In this document: piece by piece, positions 41,698 through 50,896 of the stretch
Numbering within the stretch: position 1 is the first letter of the stretch
Layout: every line of letters begins with the position of its first letter
Notes under the pieces: model-generated
Told to the model about the DNA's origin: nothing
The model's database searches: none
Seen by the model: only the letters and a program-made list of their open reading frames with translations
NCBI GenBank assembly: GCA_003260025.2
Contig: QFZU02000142.1
Span: 1-51,433, forward strand
Direction of reading: 5' to 3'
Length of the DNA stretch: 51,433 bases
From: Microbispora triticiradicis
Lineage (GTDB): Bacteria; Actinomycetota; Actinomycetes; Streptosporangiales; Streptosporangiaceae
Made by a program: the position numbers and the translations under genes

Positions 41698-42804
41698 ATG
41701 ACACCGGTCGTGCTCACGGTCAACGCCGGCTCCTCCAGCCTCCAGCTGCACCTCGTGCGGGAGGGCCGGGTGCTGCGCGGCGAGCACAGCGAACAGAGTC
41801 CCGACCCCGCCGCCGCGGAGCGCACGCTGTCGGACTTCCTGTCCGGCGCCCTGTCCGGCACCGGTGCGGAGGTCACCGCGGTCGGTCATCGGCTCGTGCA
41901 CGGCGGGGAGGCCGTGCGCGCGCCCACGATCGCCGACGACGCGGTGGTGGAGGCGGTGCGCGGCTACGCCGACCTCGCGCCGCTGCACGTGCCGCCCGCG
42001 CTCGCCCTGGCCGAGGCGGCCCGGCGGGTGCTGCCGTCCGTGCCCCACGTGCTCTGCCCCGACACCGCCTTCCACGCGGCACTGCCCGACGCCGCCGCCA
42101 CCTACGCGCTGCCCGCCGAGTGGCGGCGCCGCTGGGGTCTGCGCCGGTACGGCTTCCACGGGCTGTCGTACGCCTGGGCGACCCGGCGGGCGGCGGAGCT
42201 GCTCGGGCGCGAGGACATGCGGCTCGTCGTCACGCATCTCGGCGGCGGATGCTCGGTGTCCGCCGTACGGGCCGGGCGGAGCGTGGACACCTCCATGGGG
42301 TTCACGCCCCTGGAGGGGGTGCCCATGAGCAAACGGTCGGGCAGCGTCGATCCCGGCATGCTCCTGTGGCTGCTGTCCGGATCGCGGCTCACACTGGAGG
42401 AGCTGCGCGACGGGCTGGAGCACTCGTCCGGGCTGCTCGGGCTCTCCGACGGCCTGTCCGGGGACACCCGCGACCTCGTCGCGTCGGGCGCTCCGGCCGC
42501 CGCGCTGGCGCTCGACGTGTTCGCCCACCGGGTGAGCCGCGAGATCGCCGCCTCGACCGCCGCCCTGGACCGGCTCGACGCGCTCGTGTTCACCGGCGAG
42601 ATCGGCTGGGACCAGCCCGAGGTGCGCGAGGCGGTGTGCCGGAGGCTGTCGCCGCTCGGCGTGGCGCCTCCCGCCGTCGGCGCCGTGGACCGGGACGGCG
42701 TCGTCAGCCCGGAGGGTGCCCGGGTGCCGGTCCTCGTCGTACGGCCGCGCGAGGAGCTTCAGGTAGCCCGGGAGACCCTCGCCGCCCTCGGCCACCCCAC
42801 CTGA
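41698..42804 (+). CDS. ackA: Acetate kinase
   Basis: 368 residues. Acetate-kinase signatures are present: VNAGSSSLQ at the N-terminus, GHRLVHGG, CPDTAFH with the catalytic Asp, YGFHGLSY, THLGGG, and SMGFTPLEGVPMSKRSGSVDP with the conserved Arg. It interconverts acetyl phosphate and acetate with ATP. The usual partner phosphotransacetylase or phosphoketolase is not next to it. The protein is about 30 residues shorter than the ~400-residue E. coli enzyme, with gaps in loops and not in motifs. Confidence 0.9.
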   Translation: MTPVVLTVNAGSSSLQLHLVREGRVLRGEHSEQSPDPAAAERTLSDFLSGALSGTGAEVTAVGHRLVHGGEAVRAPTIADDAVVEAVRGYADLAPLHVPPALALAEAARRVLPSVPHVLCPDTAFHAALPDAAATYALPAEWRRRWGLRRYGFHGLSYAWATRRAAELLGREDMRLVVTHLGGGCSVSAVRAGRSVDTSMGFTPLEGVPMSKRSGSVDPGMLLWLLSGSRLTLEELRDGLEHSSGLLGLSDGLSGDTRDLVASGAPAAALALDVFAHRVSREIAASTAALDRLDALVFTGEIGWDQPEVREAVCRRLSPLGVAPPAVGAVDRDGVVSPEGARVPVLVVRPREELQVARETLAALGHPT

Positions 42805-42842
42805 CCGCCTGATCGCGCGGGGCGACCGTAGAATCAGCCGGC

Positions 42843-43637
42843 ATGCGCGTCTTCACCGTTGACTCCTTCACCGACCGGCCGTTCCGGGGCAACCCGGCGG
42901 CGGTCTGCCTCCTCGACGACACCGTGCCGGACGAGTGGATGCAGGCCGTCGCCGCCGAGATGCGCCACTCGGAGACGGCCTTCGTGCTGCCGCAGGACGA
43001 CGGGCCGCGCTCGCTGCGCTGGTTCACCCCGGCCGTCGAGGTCGCGCTGTGCGGGCACGCGACCCTGGCGGCCGCGCACGTCCTGTACTCCCTGGGCGAG
43101 TCCGGGCGACTGGAGTTCGCCACGAGGAGCGGGGTGCTCGCCACCGAGCAGACCGGTGACGGCCTGATCGCGATGGACTTCCCGGCGAAGCCGGCCACAC
43201 CCGGCCCGCCGCCGGACGGCCTCGTCGAGGCTCTCGGCGTCACTCCGGTGTGGACCGGGCGCAGCGATTTCGACCTCCTGATCGAGGTCGGGTCCGTCGC
43301 TGACGTGCGGGCCGTGCACCCGGACATGGAGCGACTGATCGGGGTGGAGGCCCGCGGCGTCATCGTGACGGCCTCCGGCGAGGGCACCTCCGCCGACTAC
43401 GTGTCACGGTTCTTCGCCCCGCGGGCGGGCGTGCCGGAGGACCCCGTCACCGGCTCGGCCCACTGCGTGCTCGCGCCGTACTGGTCGGCCAGGCTGGGCC
43501 GGGACGCGCTCGTCGGCGAGCAGGTGTCGGAGCGCGGCGGGACCGTGCGCACCACTGTGCGCACGACCCCGCAGGGTGACCGCGTCGAACTCGCCGGCCA
43601 CGCCGTGACCATCTGGTCGGGCGAACTGGAGGTCTAG
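42843..43637 (+). CDS. PhzF-family isomerase/epimerase
   Basis: 264 residues with the two-fold PhzF layout: FTVDSFTDRPFRGNPAAVCLL, the catalytic Glu in MRHSETAFVL, RWFTPAVEVALCGHATLAAAHVL, and in the second half FFAPRAGVPEDPVTGSAHCVLAPYW. Family members isomerise small acids; outside phenazine clusters the substrate is generally unknown, and no phenazine genes are here. It starts 38 bp after ackA and may be co-transcribed. Confidence 0.92.
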   Translation: MRVFTVDSFTDRPFRGNPAAVCLLDDTVPDEWMQAVAAEMRHSETAFVLPQDDGPRSLRWFTPAVEVALCGHATLAAAHVLYSLGESGRLEFATRSGVLATEQTGDGLIAMDFPAKPATPGPPPDGLVEALGVTPVWTGRSDFDLLIEVGSVADVRAVHPDMERLIGVEARGVIVTASGEGTSADYVSRFFAPRAGVPEDPVTGSAHCVLAPYWSARLGRDALVGEQVSERGGTVRTTVRTTPQGDRVELAGHAVTIWSGELEV

Positions 43638-43654
43638 GCGGGTCCAGGCCGTGT

Positions 43655-44659
43655 CTAGGCGGTGGCGGCGACCCCCGCCTCGACCCGCTCGACGGCGGAG
43701 ATCGCCCCGAACGCCAGCAGCCGTACGAGGTCGGCGTCGGACCGGCCGCGCCCGGCCTCCCGCCACGCGGCGACGTCCGCGTCGGTCACCCGGTACGGCG
43801 CGAGGGCGGCGAGCAGCGCGAGCCTGGCGGCCGGGCGCCGCGCGGGGGCGACGTCCGCGAGGGGCCCGGCCGGCCACCCGGACAGCGGAGGATGCCCGCC
43901 GTCCCAGACGGCGACGGCCTCCAGGACCGCCTCCACCGCCTCGTCGTCCAGCAGGGCGGCCCCTTCTCCCGCGCAGGCCAGCAGTGCGGCGAACGCGGCG
44001 CCCATCGGGGCGCCCGCGGCCCAGCCGGGGTCCCGGTACGCCGGCAGCCCGCGCAACAGGGGCAGCGCCTCCCCGCGCGGCAGCCTCCGGCGCACCGCTC
44101 TGGACAGGGCTCCGCCGCCCAGGCGGCGCACCAGCCGGGACCGCTGCAGACCGGCCGGCAGGAGGTCGGCGGTGAGCAGGGACGACACCATGCGGTTGAT
44201 GAAGTGGAACGCGAGCGCGGTGCCGATGTGCTCGTTGGCCTGCTCCGGAGGGCACGGCGGCGTCCGCCCGCCGCCGGTCGTGCCGGTGGCCCAGTCGAAC
44301 AGCCGCGCGTGCTCCGGATCCGGCGGCCGTTCGCCTCGCGCGAGCGTCTCGGCCAGCCGGTGCTCGCCGGTCGCGTGCAGGAGCATGGTGTGCGCGTCCA
44401 CGCAGAACGGACATTCGTTGGCCAGCGACACCCCGGCGGCGACGACCTCCTTGGCCGCCCTGGGCGCCTCGCCCACGAGCAGCGACTCGCGCAGCAGCGC
44501 CCAGGTGGCGGCCAGCACGTCCGGCGCCGGCGACAACGTCAGGAAGAGCGGCATCCGGGTCATACCGAAGTCGCGGGCGATCTGGTGGTAGACCTCCGCC
44601 ACCCGCCCGGTGGCCGCCTCCACGGGCACGGGGGTCACATAGCGGTACGGCGTCGGCAT
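43655..44659 (-). CDS. AhpD-like/carboxymuconolactone-decarboxylase family protein
   Basis: 334 residues. The AhpD-type redox motif is CPFCVDAH (NECPFCVDAHTMLLHATGEHRLAETL), giving a likely peroxidase or thiol-disulfide role. The ~170 residues after it are helical and Ala/Arg-rich, making the protein about twice the length of small AhpD proteins. ATG 44659 has AGGGAGG five bases upstream. It converges on the PhzF gene with 17 bp between. Confidence 0.82.
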   Translation of the reverse strand: MPTPYRYVTPVPVEAATGRVAEVYHQIARDFGMTRMPLFLTLSPAPDVLAATWALLRESLLVGEAPRAAKEVVAAGVSLANECPFCVDAHTMLLHATGEHRLAETLARGERPPDPEHARLFDWATGTTGGGRTPPCPPEQANEHIGTALAFHFINRMVSSLLTADLLPAGLQRSRLVRRLGGGALSRAVRRRLPRGEALPLLRGLPAYRDPGWAAGAPMGAAFAALLACAGEGAALLDDEAVEAVLEAVAVWDGGHPPLSGWPAGPLADVAPARRPAARLALLAALAPYRVTDADVAAWREAGRGRSDADLVRLLAFGAISAVERVEAGVAATA

Positions 44660-44777
44660 ATCGGCCTCCCTGGGATTGAACTGTCCGGCGCCGATCCTGC
44701 CGGTCACGGCCCGCCGAGTCGTCGTACGGCGGGAGAGTCCGCGGGCCGCTCCCCCGGCAAGTGAACGCAGCCCGGCG

Positions 44778-44793
44778 TACTCCAGCGGGAGTA
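44778..44793. promoter_or_regulatory. Inverted repeat upstream of the two-component pair
   Basis: TACTCC and GGAGTA, 4 nt apart, form a perfect 6-bp inverted repeat 60 bp before the kinase start. LuxR/NarL-type response regulators bind short dyads of this kind, so autoregulation by the neighbouring regulator is plausible. Confidence 0.45.
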
Positions 44794-44853
44794 GCGCCCG
44801 AAGGGTCCGCCGGGAGGAGGCGGACGAACCGGACGCGGTTTACGCTTCGGGAC

Positions 44854-46029
44854 ATGGAGCGTGATCGCGGCCTGCGGCCGTACGCCGAGGACGGGGCGGC
44901 GGCGGCCGTCCTGGCGGCGCTGCTCGTGGCCGGCACCCTGATCCCCGGCGCCCCGAACAGCCCGGCGCGGGTGGGGGTGATCGGTTATCTGCTCCTGGTG
45001 GGCGGGTGCGCCGCCGTGACCGCGCGGCGGGCCGCGCCGGTCGCGGCGATGGCCGTCGCGACGGCCTGCATGTTCGGCTACGCCCAGGTGGTGTATCCGG
45101 AGACCGCGCCCACGTTGCCCGTCCTGATCACCGTCTACTCGGCGGCGAGTGCCGGGCGGCGTGTGTGGGCGCTGTCGGCGAGCGCGGTCTACCTCGGCGG
45201 CGCCCTGCTGGCGGAGCTGGCCGACCTCGGCACGCGGACCCCGCGCGAGGTCCTGGACCGGACCGGTCTGCTGGTCGGCTGGTTCGTCGCGGCCAACGTA
45301 GCGGGCATCGTGTCGCGGCAGCGCCGGGCGTACCTGCGCCAGGCCGAGCAGCGGGCCGCCGAGGCGGAGCGCACCCGCGAGGAGGTCGCGCTGCGCCGGG
45401 CGGGCGAGGAGCGGCTGCGCATCGCCAGGGAGTTGCACGACTCGCTCACCCACAGCATTTCGATCATCAAGGTGCAGGCGGGCGTGGCCGTCCACCTGGC
45501 GCGCAAGCGGGGCGAGGAGGTGCCGGCCGCGCTGCTGGCGATCCAGGACGCGAGCGCGGACGCCATGCGGGAGCTGCGCGCGACGCTGGAGGTGCTGCGC
45601 GAGCCCGGCGAGGAGGGCGGCGGCGAGGAGGACCGCGCCGGGCGGATCGGCGAGCTGGTCGAGCGGGCCCGGTCGGCGGGCGTGCCGGCCACGCTGGCGG
45701 TCACCGGCACGCCCCGCCGCCTGCCGCCGGAGGTGGATCTCGCGGCCTATCGGATCGTGCAGGAGGCGCTCACCAACGTCGCCCGCCACGCGGGGCCCGC
45801 GTCGGCCTCCGTACACGTCGGTTACCAGCCGGACGCCCTCGTCGTACGCGTCGAGGACGACGGCCGGGGCGGGACCGGCGCCGCGGACGCGGCACATGAG
45901 CCGGGGGTGGGACTCACCGGCATGCGCGAGCGGGTGTCCGCGCTCGGCGGGCACATCCAGGCCGGCCCGGGAGCGGGGGGCGGCTTCCGCGTCCACGCCG
46001 AGCTTCCCCTGCGGGAGGGAGCGGCGTGA
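44854..46029 (+). CDS. NarL-type sensor histidine kinase
   Basis: 391 residues. About four or five N-terminal hydrophobic segments (residues 15-160) lead into a HisKA_3 dimerisation helix with phospho-acceptor H195 (ARELHDSLTHSISIIKVQAG) and an ATPase domain with N-box EALTNVARHA, EDDGRGG and VGLTGMRERV. It has no large extracellular sensor, like the DesK/LiaS-type kinases. ATG 44854 is chosen; an in-frame GTG at 44761 would overlap the candidate operator. Its stop overlaps the regulator gene start. Confidence 0.92.
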   Translation: MERDRGLRPYAEDGAAAAVLAALLVAGTLIPGAPNSPARVGVIGYLLLVGGCAAVTARRAAPVAAMAVATACMFGYAQVVYPETAPTLPVLITVYSAASAGRRVWALSASAVYLGGALLAELADLGTRTPREVLDRTGLLVGWFVAANVAGIVSRQRRAYLRQAEQRAAEAERTREEVALRRAGEERLRIARELHDSLTHSISIIKVQAGVAVHLARKRGEEVPAALLAIQDASADAMRELRATLEVLREPGEEGGGEEDRAGRIGELVERARSAGVPATLAVTGTPRRLPPEVDLAAYRIVQEALTNVARHAGPASASVHVGYQPDALVVRVEDDGRGGTGAADAAHEPGVGLTGMRERVSALGGHIQAGPGAGGGFRVHAELPLREGAA

Positions 46030-46700
46030 TCAGGGTGCTGCTGGTGGACGACCAGGCGCTCATCCGGGCGGGCTTCCGGGCGCTGCTCGACGCCGAGGAC
46101 GGCGTGGAGGTGGTCGGCGAGGCGGGCGACGGCGCCCAGGGCCTGGCCCTGGCCGAGCGGCACGTGCCCGACGTCGCCCTCGTCGACATCCAGATGCCCG
46201 TGATGGACGGCATCGAGACGACCCGGCGGATCGCCGCCGATCCCCGGCTGGCCCCCACCCGGGTCGTGATCCTCACGAACTACGGCCTCGACCGGTACGT
46301 CTTCGACGCGCTGCGGGCGGGCGCGAGCGGGTTCCTGCTCAAGGACACCGATCCGGTGGAGCTTCTCCAGGCCCTCAGGGTCGCCGCGCGGGGCGACGCC
46401 CTGCTCTCCCCCGCCGTCACCCGGACGCTGATCAGCGAGTACGTCTCCCGCCCGCCGGACGCCGCGCCGGCGGCCACCCTGGACGCGCTCACCAACCGGG
46501 AGCGGGAGGTCGTCGCCCTGGTCGCCCGCGGCCTCACCAACGAGGAGATCGCCGCCCACATGGTGATCAGCCCCTTCACCGCGAAGACCCACGTGAGCAG
46601 GGCGATGACCAAGCTGGGCGCGCGCGACCGCGCCCAGCTCGTCGTCTTCGCCTACGAGTCCGGCCTGGTCTCGCCCCGGCGTCCCGCCTCACCGCGGTGA
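46026..46700 (+). CDS. NarL/LuxR-family response regulator
   Basis: 224 residues from GTG 46026. Receiver domain with D54 (VALVDIQMPVMDG), Lys in FLLKDTDPVELLQA, and a LuxR-type HTH (LTNREREVVALVARGLTNEEIAAHMVISPFTAKTHVSRAMTKLGARDRAQLV) at about 155-215. It is the cognate partner of the kinase encoded immediately before. Target genes unknown. Confidence 0.94.
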   Translation: MIRVLLVDDQALIRAGFRALLDAEDGVEVVGEAGDGAQGLALAERHVPDVALVDIQMPVMDGIETTRRIAADPRLAPTRVVILTNYGLDRYVFDALRAGASGFLLKDTDPVELLQALRVAARGDALLSPAVTRTLISEYVSRPPDAAPAATLDALTNREREVVALVARGLTNEEIAAHMVISPFTAKTHVSRAMTKLGARDRAQLVVFAYESGLVSPRRPASPR

Positions 46701-46714
46701 ACGGCCTCGGCCGT
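46701..46714. terminator. Short hairpin between response regulator and metE
   Basis: ACGGCC (46701-46706) and GGCCGT (46709-46714) form a 6-bp stem with a 2-nt loop; CCTCGG/CCGAGG (46705-46710 and 46722-46727) is an alternative stem. It lies where the two genes converge. Confidence 0.4.
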
Positions 46715-46757
46715 GCCGCTACCGAGGGGTGTGCCGCTACCGAGTGGTGTGCCGCTC
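46713..46757. repeat. 18-bp tandem repeat across the metE stop codon
   Basis: Two and a half copies of GTGCCGCTACCGAGNGGT (46713-46730, 46731-46748, then GTGCCGCTC). The second copy contains the metE stop and last codons, so the gene end may have been shaped by slippage. Confidence 0.6.
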
Positions 46758-49001
46758 GCGGAGGCGGGCCGCAGCCTCGGCCACGTTGGCGAGCGCGGCC
46801 TCGACCTGCTCGTGCGACCGGGTCTTCAGGCCGCAGTCGGGGTTGACCCACAGCCGGTCGGCGGGCACCACCCGCAGGGCCTCCTCCAGGAGCCGCTCCA
46901 CCTCGTCGGCGCCGGGCACGCGCGGCGAGTGGATGTCGTAGACCCCGGGGCCGAGCCCCCGGCCGAAGCCGCGGCCGTCCCCACCGGCGACCCCACTGGC
47001 CATCACGGCGAGCACCCGGCCACGTGAGCGGGCCGATTCGACGCTGGTCACGTCCGCGTCGAGGGCGTCGATCGCGGCGAGGATCTGGTCGGCGTCCGAA
47101 TAGCACAGGTGCGTGTGGATCTGGGTGTGATCGCCGGCGCCGGAGGTCGCCCAGCGGTAGGCCGCGACGGCCCACTCCAGGTAGGCGGCCTGCCCGGCCC
47201 GGCGCAGCGGCAGCAGTTCGCGCAGGGCCGGCTCGTCGACCTGGATCACCCCGATGCCCGCCTCCTCCAGGTCGCGCACCTCCTCGCGGACGGCGTCGGC
47301 GACCTGGAGGACCACGTCGCGCAGCGGCAGGTCGTCGCGGACGAACGACCACGCCACGATCGTGACCGGGCCGGTGAGCATGCCCTTGACCGGCCTGCTC
47401 GTCAGCGACTGGGCGTACCGCGCCCAGCGCACCGTCATCGGCTCCGGCCGCCGCACGTCGCCGTGCAGGATGGGCGGCCGGGTGCAGCGCGAGCCGTACG
47501 ACTGGACCCAGCCGTGCCGGGTGACGGCGAAGCCGTCGAGATGCTCGGCGAAGTACTGCACCATGTCGTTGCGTTCGGGCTCGCCGTGCACGAGGACGTC
47601 CAGCCCCAGCCGCTCCTGCACCGCGATGACGTGCTCGATCTCGGCGCGGACCATGTCCTCGTACGCCGCCTCGCCGATCTCCCCGGCCGCCAGCGCCGCC
47701 CTGGCCCGGCGCAGCTCCTCCGTCTGCGGGAACGAGCCGATCGTGGTGACCGGGAGGAGCGGCAGCTTCAGGCGCTCGGCCTGCGCCGCCGCCCGTACGG
47801 CGTAGGGCGCCCGGCCCCCCTCCGGCGCCCGGGTCTCTGTCACCCGGGCCCCGGACGTGGAGGGCCGCGCCTGCGGCGCGGAGAGGCGGGGGACGTCGGC
47901 GCCGGGCCTCTCGACGAGCAGGTGCGCCAGCCCGACCACCTCGGCGACCTTCTGCTCGGCGAACGCCAGCCGGCCCCGCAGGGCGGGATCGAGGCCGGTC
48001 TCCCGCTCCACGTCGTACGGCACGTGCAGGAGCGAGCACGAGGTGGCGACCGCGACCCGTCCCACCCGCTCCCGTACGGCGCGCAGCGTGGCCAGTGCCC
48101 GGTCCCGGTCGGTGCGCCACACGTCCCGGCCCGACACGACACCGGCGACGACCGTCTTGCCGGCCAGGAGACCCACGTCACCGGGCGTGCCCCGGACGAG
48201 ATCCAGGGCCACGGCCTCGACCGGCGTCCGCGCCAGCACGGGCAGCGCCTCGCCGAGGTCCCCGAAGTAGGCGGCGACCAGAAGCGCGGGCCGTTCCGCC
48301 AGTCCGCCGAGCCGGCCGTACGCCGCCTCGACCGCGGCGAGTTCGGCGGGAGTCCGGTCGGCGACCAGCGCGGGCTCGTCGAGCTGCACCCAGCCGACGC
48401 CCTCCGCGGCGAGCGCGCCCAGCAGGCGTCCGTACACCTCGACCACGTCGTCCAGCCGGTCGAGCGGCGCGAAGCCGTCCGGGCTTCCCGCCGCGGCCTG
48501 CGACAGCAGGAGGAACGTCACCGGCCCGACCAGCACCGGCCGCGTCTCCAGGCCCAGCGCGCGAGCCTCGCGGACCTCCGAGAGCGGCTTGGCGGCGTCG
48601 AGGGAGAAGACCGTCTCCGGGCCGATCTCGGGGACGATGTAGTGGTAGTTGGTGTCGAACCACTTGGTCATCCGCAGCGGGGGCAGCCCCTCGGCGCCGC
48701 GGGCCATCGCGAAGTAGGCGGTCAGGTCGTCGTCGTGCCGGTAGCGCTCGGGCACCGCGCCCAGCAGCACGGCCGTGTCGAGGACGTGGTCGTAGTAGGA
48801 GAAGGTGTTCGACGGCGACCCGCCCAGACCCAGCTCCGCCAGCCGCCGCCAGGTGTCCTCCCGCAGCCGCCGCGCCACCTCCTCCAGGGCCGCGCGGTCC
48901 GAACGGCCCTCCCAGTACGCCTCCAGCGCCCGCTTCAACTCCCGATCGGGTCCGATCCTCGGATACCCCAGCACGGTCGATGCGGGAAAAGACGACGTCA
49001 T
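46737..49001 (-). CDS. metE: Cobalamin-independent methionine synthase
   Basis: 754 residues, the usual MetE length. The N-terminal half opens [22 protein letters not shown]; the C-terminal half has TTIGSFPQT, the zinc ligands in [18 protein letters not shown] (His), THLCYSD (Cys) and [10 protein letters not shown] (Cys), and GMLTGPVTI. It transfers methyl from 5-methyltetrahydrofolate polyglutamate to homocysteine. GAGGAG lies about six bases before ATG 49001. The 152-bp gap upstream shows no cobalamin or SAM riboswitch that I can recognise. Confidence 0.95.
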   Translation of the reverse strand: MTSSFPASTVLGYPRIGPDRELKRALEAYWEGRSDRAALEEVARRLREDTWRRLAELGLGGSPSNTFSYYDHVLDTAVLLGAVPERYRHDDDLTAYFAMARGAEGLPPLRMTKWFDTNYHYIVPEIGPETVFSLDAAKPLSEVREARALGLETRPVLVGPVTFLLLSQAAAGSPDGFAPLDRLDDVVEVYGRLLGALAAEGVGWVQLDEPALVADRTPAELAAVEAAYGRLGGLAERPALLVAAYFGDLGEALPVLARTPVEAVALDLVRGTPGDVGLLAGKTVVAGVVSGRDVWRTDRDRALATLRAVRERVGRVAVATSCSLLHVPYDVERETGLDPALRGRLAFAEQKVAEVVGLAHLLVERPGADVPRLSAPQARPSTSGARVTETRAPEGGRAPYAVRAAAQAERLKLPLLPVTTIGSFPQTEELRRARAALAAGEIGEAAYEDMVRAEIEHVIAVQERLGLDVLVHGEPERNDMVQYFAEHLDGFAVTRHGWVQSYGSRCTRPPILHGDVRRPEPMTVRWARYAQSLTSRPVKGMLTGPVTIVAWSFVRDDLPLRDVVLQVADAVREEVRDLEEAGIGVIQVDEPALRELLPLRRAGQAAYLEWAVAAYRWATSGAGDHTQIHTHLCYSDADQILAAIDALDADVTSVESARSRGRVLAVMASGVAGGDGRGFGRGLGPGVYDIHSPRVPGADEVERLLEEALRVVPADRLWVNPDCGLKTRSHEQVEAALANVAEAAARLRERHTTR

Positions 49002-49153
49002 CACGGCTCCTCGCTCCGTCGAACAGGACGCCCCGCATCCTCCCCTCGCCCGGTTCCGCCGCGCCGGATTCATCACCCACGCTTATGGATCACCCCGACA
49101 TCGCCCTGAACGGCCGCGGGCATCGATAAGCCGGCGTGAACGACATGCGCGGC

Positions 49154-50005
49154 TCAGCGAGGGGCGTCCATCCGCTGGGTGCCGATGACCGACAGCAGCC
49201 GCAGCGCCTCCTCGGACGGGGAGCCGGGGACGGCGGTGTAGATCACCAGCTGCTGGTCGCGGTCGGCGATGTCGAGAGCGTCGCAGCTGACGGTGACCGG
49301 GCCGACCATCGGGTGCCGGAAGGTCTTGCACAGCGTCGGCGGGCCCTCCACCTCGTGGGACGCCCACAGGCGGGCGAACTCCGGGCTTCCCGCGAGGAGC
49401 TCGTCCACCAGCCCGGTCACCTCCGGCGCGCCGGGGTAGCGGGCGGCGGCGGCGCGCAGCCGCCGGGCCGCGTGGCGGGCGAACGCGTCGGCGTCGGAGA
49501 CTCCGTACAGGCGCCGTCCCCCTTGGTCCGGCCCGAGGAACACGCGGCGCACCAGGTTGCGGTCGCGCCTCGGCAGAGCCGAGAAGTCCTCCATGAGGGC
49601 GGCCGCCAGCTCGTTCCACGCGAGCACCTCGAGCGTCGCGGACGTCACGAACGCGGCGGACTGCGGCAGCCTCCGGAGCAGGTCCAGGATGCTCTGCCGC
49701 ACCTCCCGCGGGGGCCCCGGCGGCGGGGCGGCCGGGGCGCCGGCGAGGTGGTGGAGGTGGGCGCGTTCGGCGTCCGACAGGCGCAGGGCCCGGGCCAGCC
49801 CGGCCAGCACCTCACGGGACGGGCGCGGACCGCGGGCCTGCTCCAGCCGCGTGTAGTACTCGGTCGAGATGAACGCCAGTTGCGCCGCCTCCTCACGGCG
49901 CAGGCCCGGGGTGCGCCGCCTGGTCCCGGCGGGCAGTCCCACGTCGGCCGGGCTGATCCGCTCGCGCCTGCTGCGCAGGAAGGCGGCCAGTTCTCGTCGG
50001 TCCAT
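49154..50005 (-). CDS. XRE-family regulator with MmyB-like ligand domain
   Basis: 283 residues. The N-terminal HTH (LAAFLRSRRERISPADVGLPAGTRRRTPGLRREEAAQLAFISTEYYTRLEQARGPRPS) is the standard opening of this large actinobacterial family; the rest (from about 100) is the PAS-like MmyB domain, with WN...L and the C-terminal DQQLVIYTAVPGSPSEEALRLL. Members usually control a divergent oxidoreductase. ATG 50005 has GGAGG only one base upstream, so the message may be leaderless. It faces an SDR gene across an 85-bp gap with a long palindrome. Confidence 0.92.
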   Translation of the reverse strand: MDRRELAAFLRSRRERISPADVGLPAGTRRRTPGLRREEAAQLAFISTEYYTRLEQARGPRPSREVLAGLARALRLSDAERAHLHHLAGAPAAPPPGPPREVRQSILDLLRRLPQSAAFVTSATLEVLAWNELAAALMEDFSALPRRDRNLVRRVFLGPDQGGRRLYGVSDADAFARHAARRLRAAAARYPGAPEVTGLVDELLAGSPEFARLWASHEVEGPPTLCKTFRHPMVGPVTVSCDALDIADRDQQLVIYTAVPGSPSEEALRLLSVIGTQRMDAPR

Positions 50006-50034
50006 ACCTCCAGTGTGCCGGGGGCGCGGAGGCG

Positions 50035-50059
50035 ATCCAGGTACCGCCGGTGCCTGGAT
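50035..50059. promoter_or_regulatory. 25-bp near-perfect palindrome between XRE regulator and SDR gene
   Basis: ATCCAGGTACCG (50035-50046) and CGGTGCCTGGAT (50048-50059) are 12-bp arms with one mismatch around a single C. It lies in the middle of the divergent gap and is the obvious binding site for the XRE regulator, controlling both genes. Confidence 0.7.
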
Positions 50060-50090
50060 GGGCCGCGCCCACCGGCGCAGGCTCGTCGCC

Positions 50091-50870
50091 ATGGACAACA
50101 CACGTACCGGTGCGGGCCTGCTGGCCGGCAAGGTCGCCTTCGTCAGCGGCGGCGGACGCGGAATCGGAGCCGCGGCGGCGCGGCTGTTCGCCCGGGAGGG
50201 TGCCCGCGTGCTGCTCGCGGCCCGGACGGAGGCCCAGCTCAAGACGGTGACCGAGGAGATCCGGGCGGCGGGCGGGACCGCGGACCACGTGGTGTGCGAC
50301 CTGGCCGACGCCGCCAGCGTGCGCGCCGCCGTGAACCGCGCCGTGGACCTGTACGGCCGGCTTGACGTCGCCTTCAACAACGGGGCGACCATCCAGCAGC
50401 CCGGCCCGATGGACCGGATGCCGGAGGCCGACTTCGACCACGTCTACACCGTGAACCTGAAGAGCGTCTGGCTGGCCATGACCGCCGAGGTGGAGGCGAT
50501 CCGGGCCACGGCCGGCCCGGGCGCCATCGTCAACAACTCGTCCGTCGGGAGCTGGGGAGGCAACCCCGAACTCCCGGCCTACGCCGCGATGAAGCGGGCG
50601 GTCAACAGCCTCACCGAGTCGGCCGCCGTCACCTACGGCCCCGAGGGCATCCGGGTCAACGCGATCGCTCCCGGCAACACGCTCACCGAGATGATCCGCG
50701 CCTGGGAGGCCGAGTCCCCCGGACTCCAGGAGCGGCTCACGGCGATGACGCCGCTTCGCCGCGGGGCCGACCCGGCCGAGATCGCCGAGGCCGCCGCCTG
50801 GCTGCTGAGCGACCGCTCCTCCTTCGTGACCGGCGCCGTGCTCCGGGTCGACGGCGGCGCCCGGCTCTGA
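50091..50870 (+). CDS. SDR-family oxidoreductase, likely target of the divergent XRE regulator
   Basis: 259 residues: SGGGRGIG cofactor motif, NNGA, catalytic Ser in NNSSVGS, YAAMK, and C-terminal TGAVLRVDGGARL. ATG 50091 is the start nearest the first strand. Divergent XRE/SDR pairs are frequent in actinobacteria, and the shared palindrome supports a regulator-target link. Substrate unknown. Confidence 0.92.
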   Translation: MDNTRTGAGLLAGKVAFVSGGGRGIGAAAARLFAREGARVLLAARTEAQLKTVTEEIRAAGGTADHVVCDLADAASVRAAVNRAVDLYGRLDVAFNNGATIQQPGPMDRMPEADFDHVYTVNLKSVWLAMTAEVEAIRATAGPGAIVNNSSVGSWGGNPELPAYAAMKRAVNSLTESAAVTYGPEGIRVNAIAPGNTLTEMIRAWEAESPGLQERLTAMTPLRRGADPAEIAEAAAWLLSDRSSFVTGAVLRVDGGARL

Positions 50871-50896
50871 GCGGAGCCCGGGGGTCGGAGCGGGGG

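Noticed and set aside
49002..49153. Possible riboswitch upstream of metE
   Set aside because: metE genes often have cobalamin or SAM leaders, but the gap is only 152 bp and I found no B12-box-like or SAM-type core; a covariance-model search would settle it.
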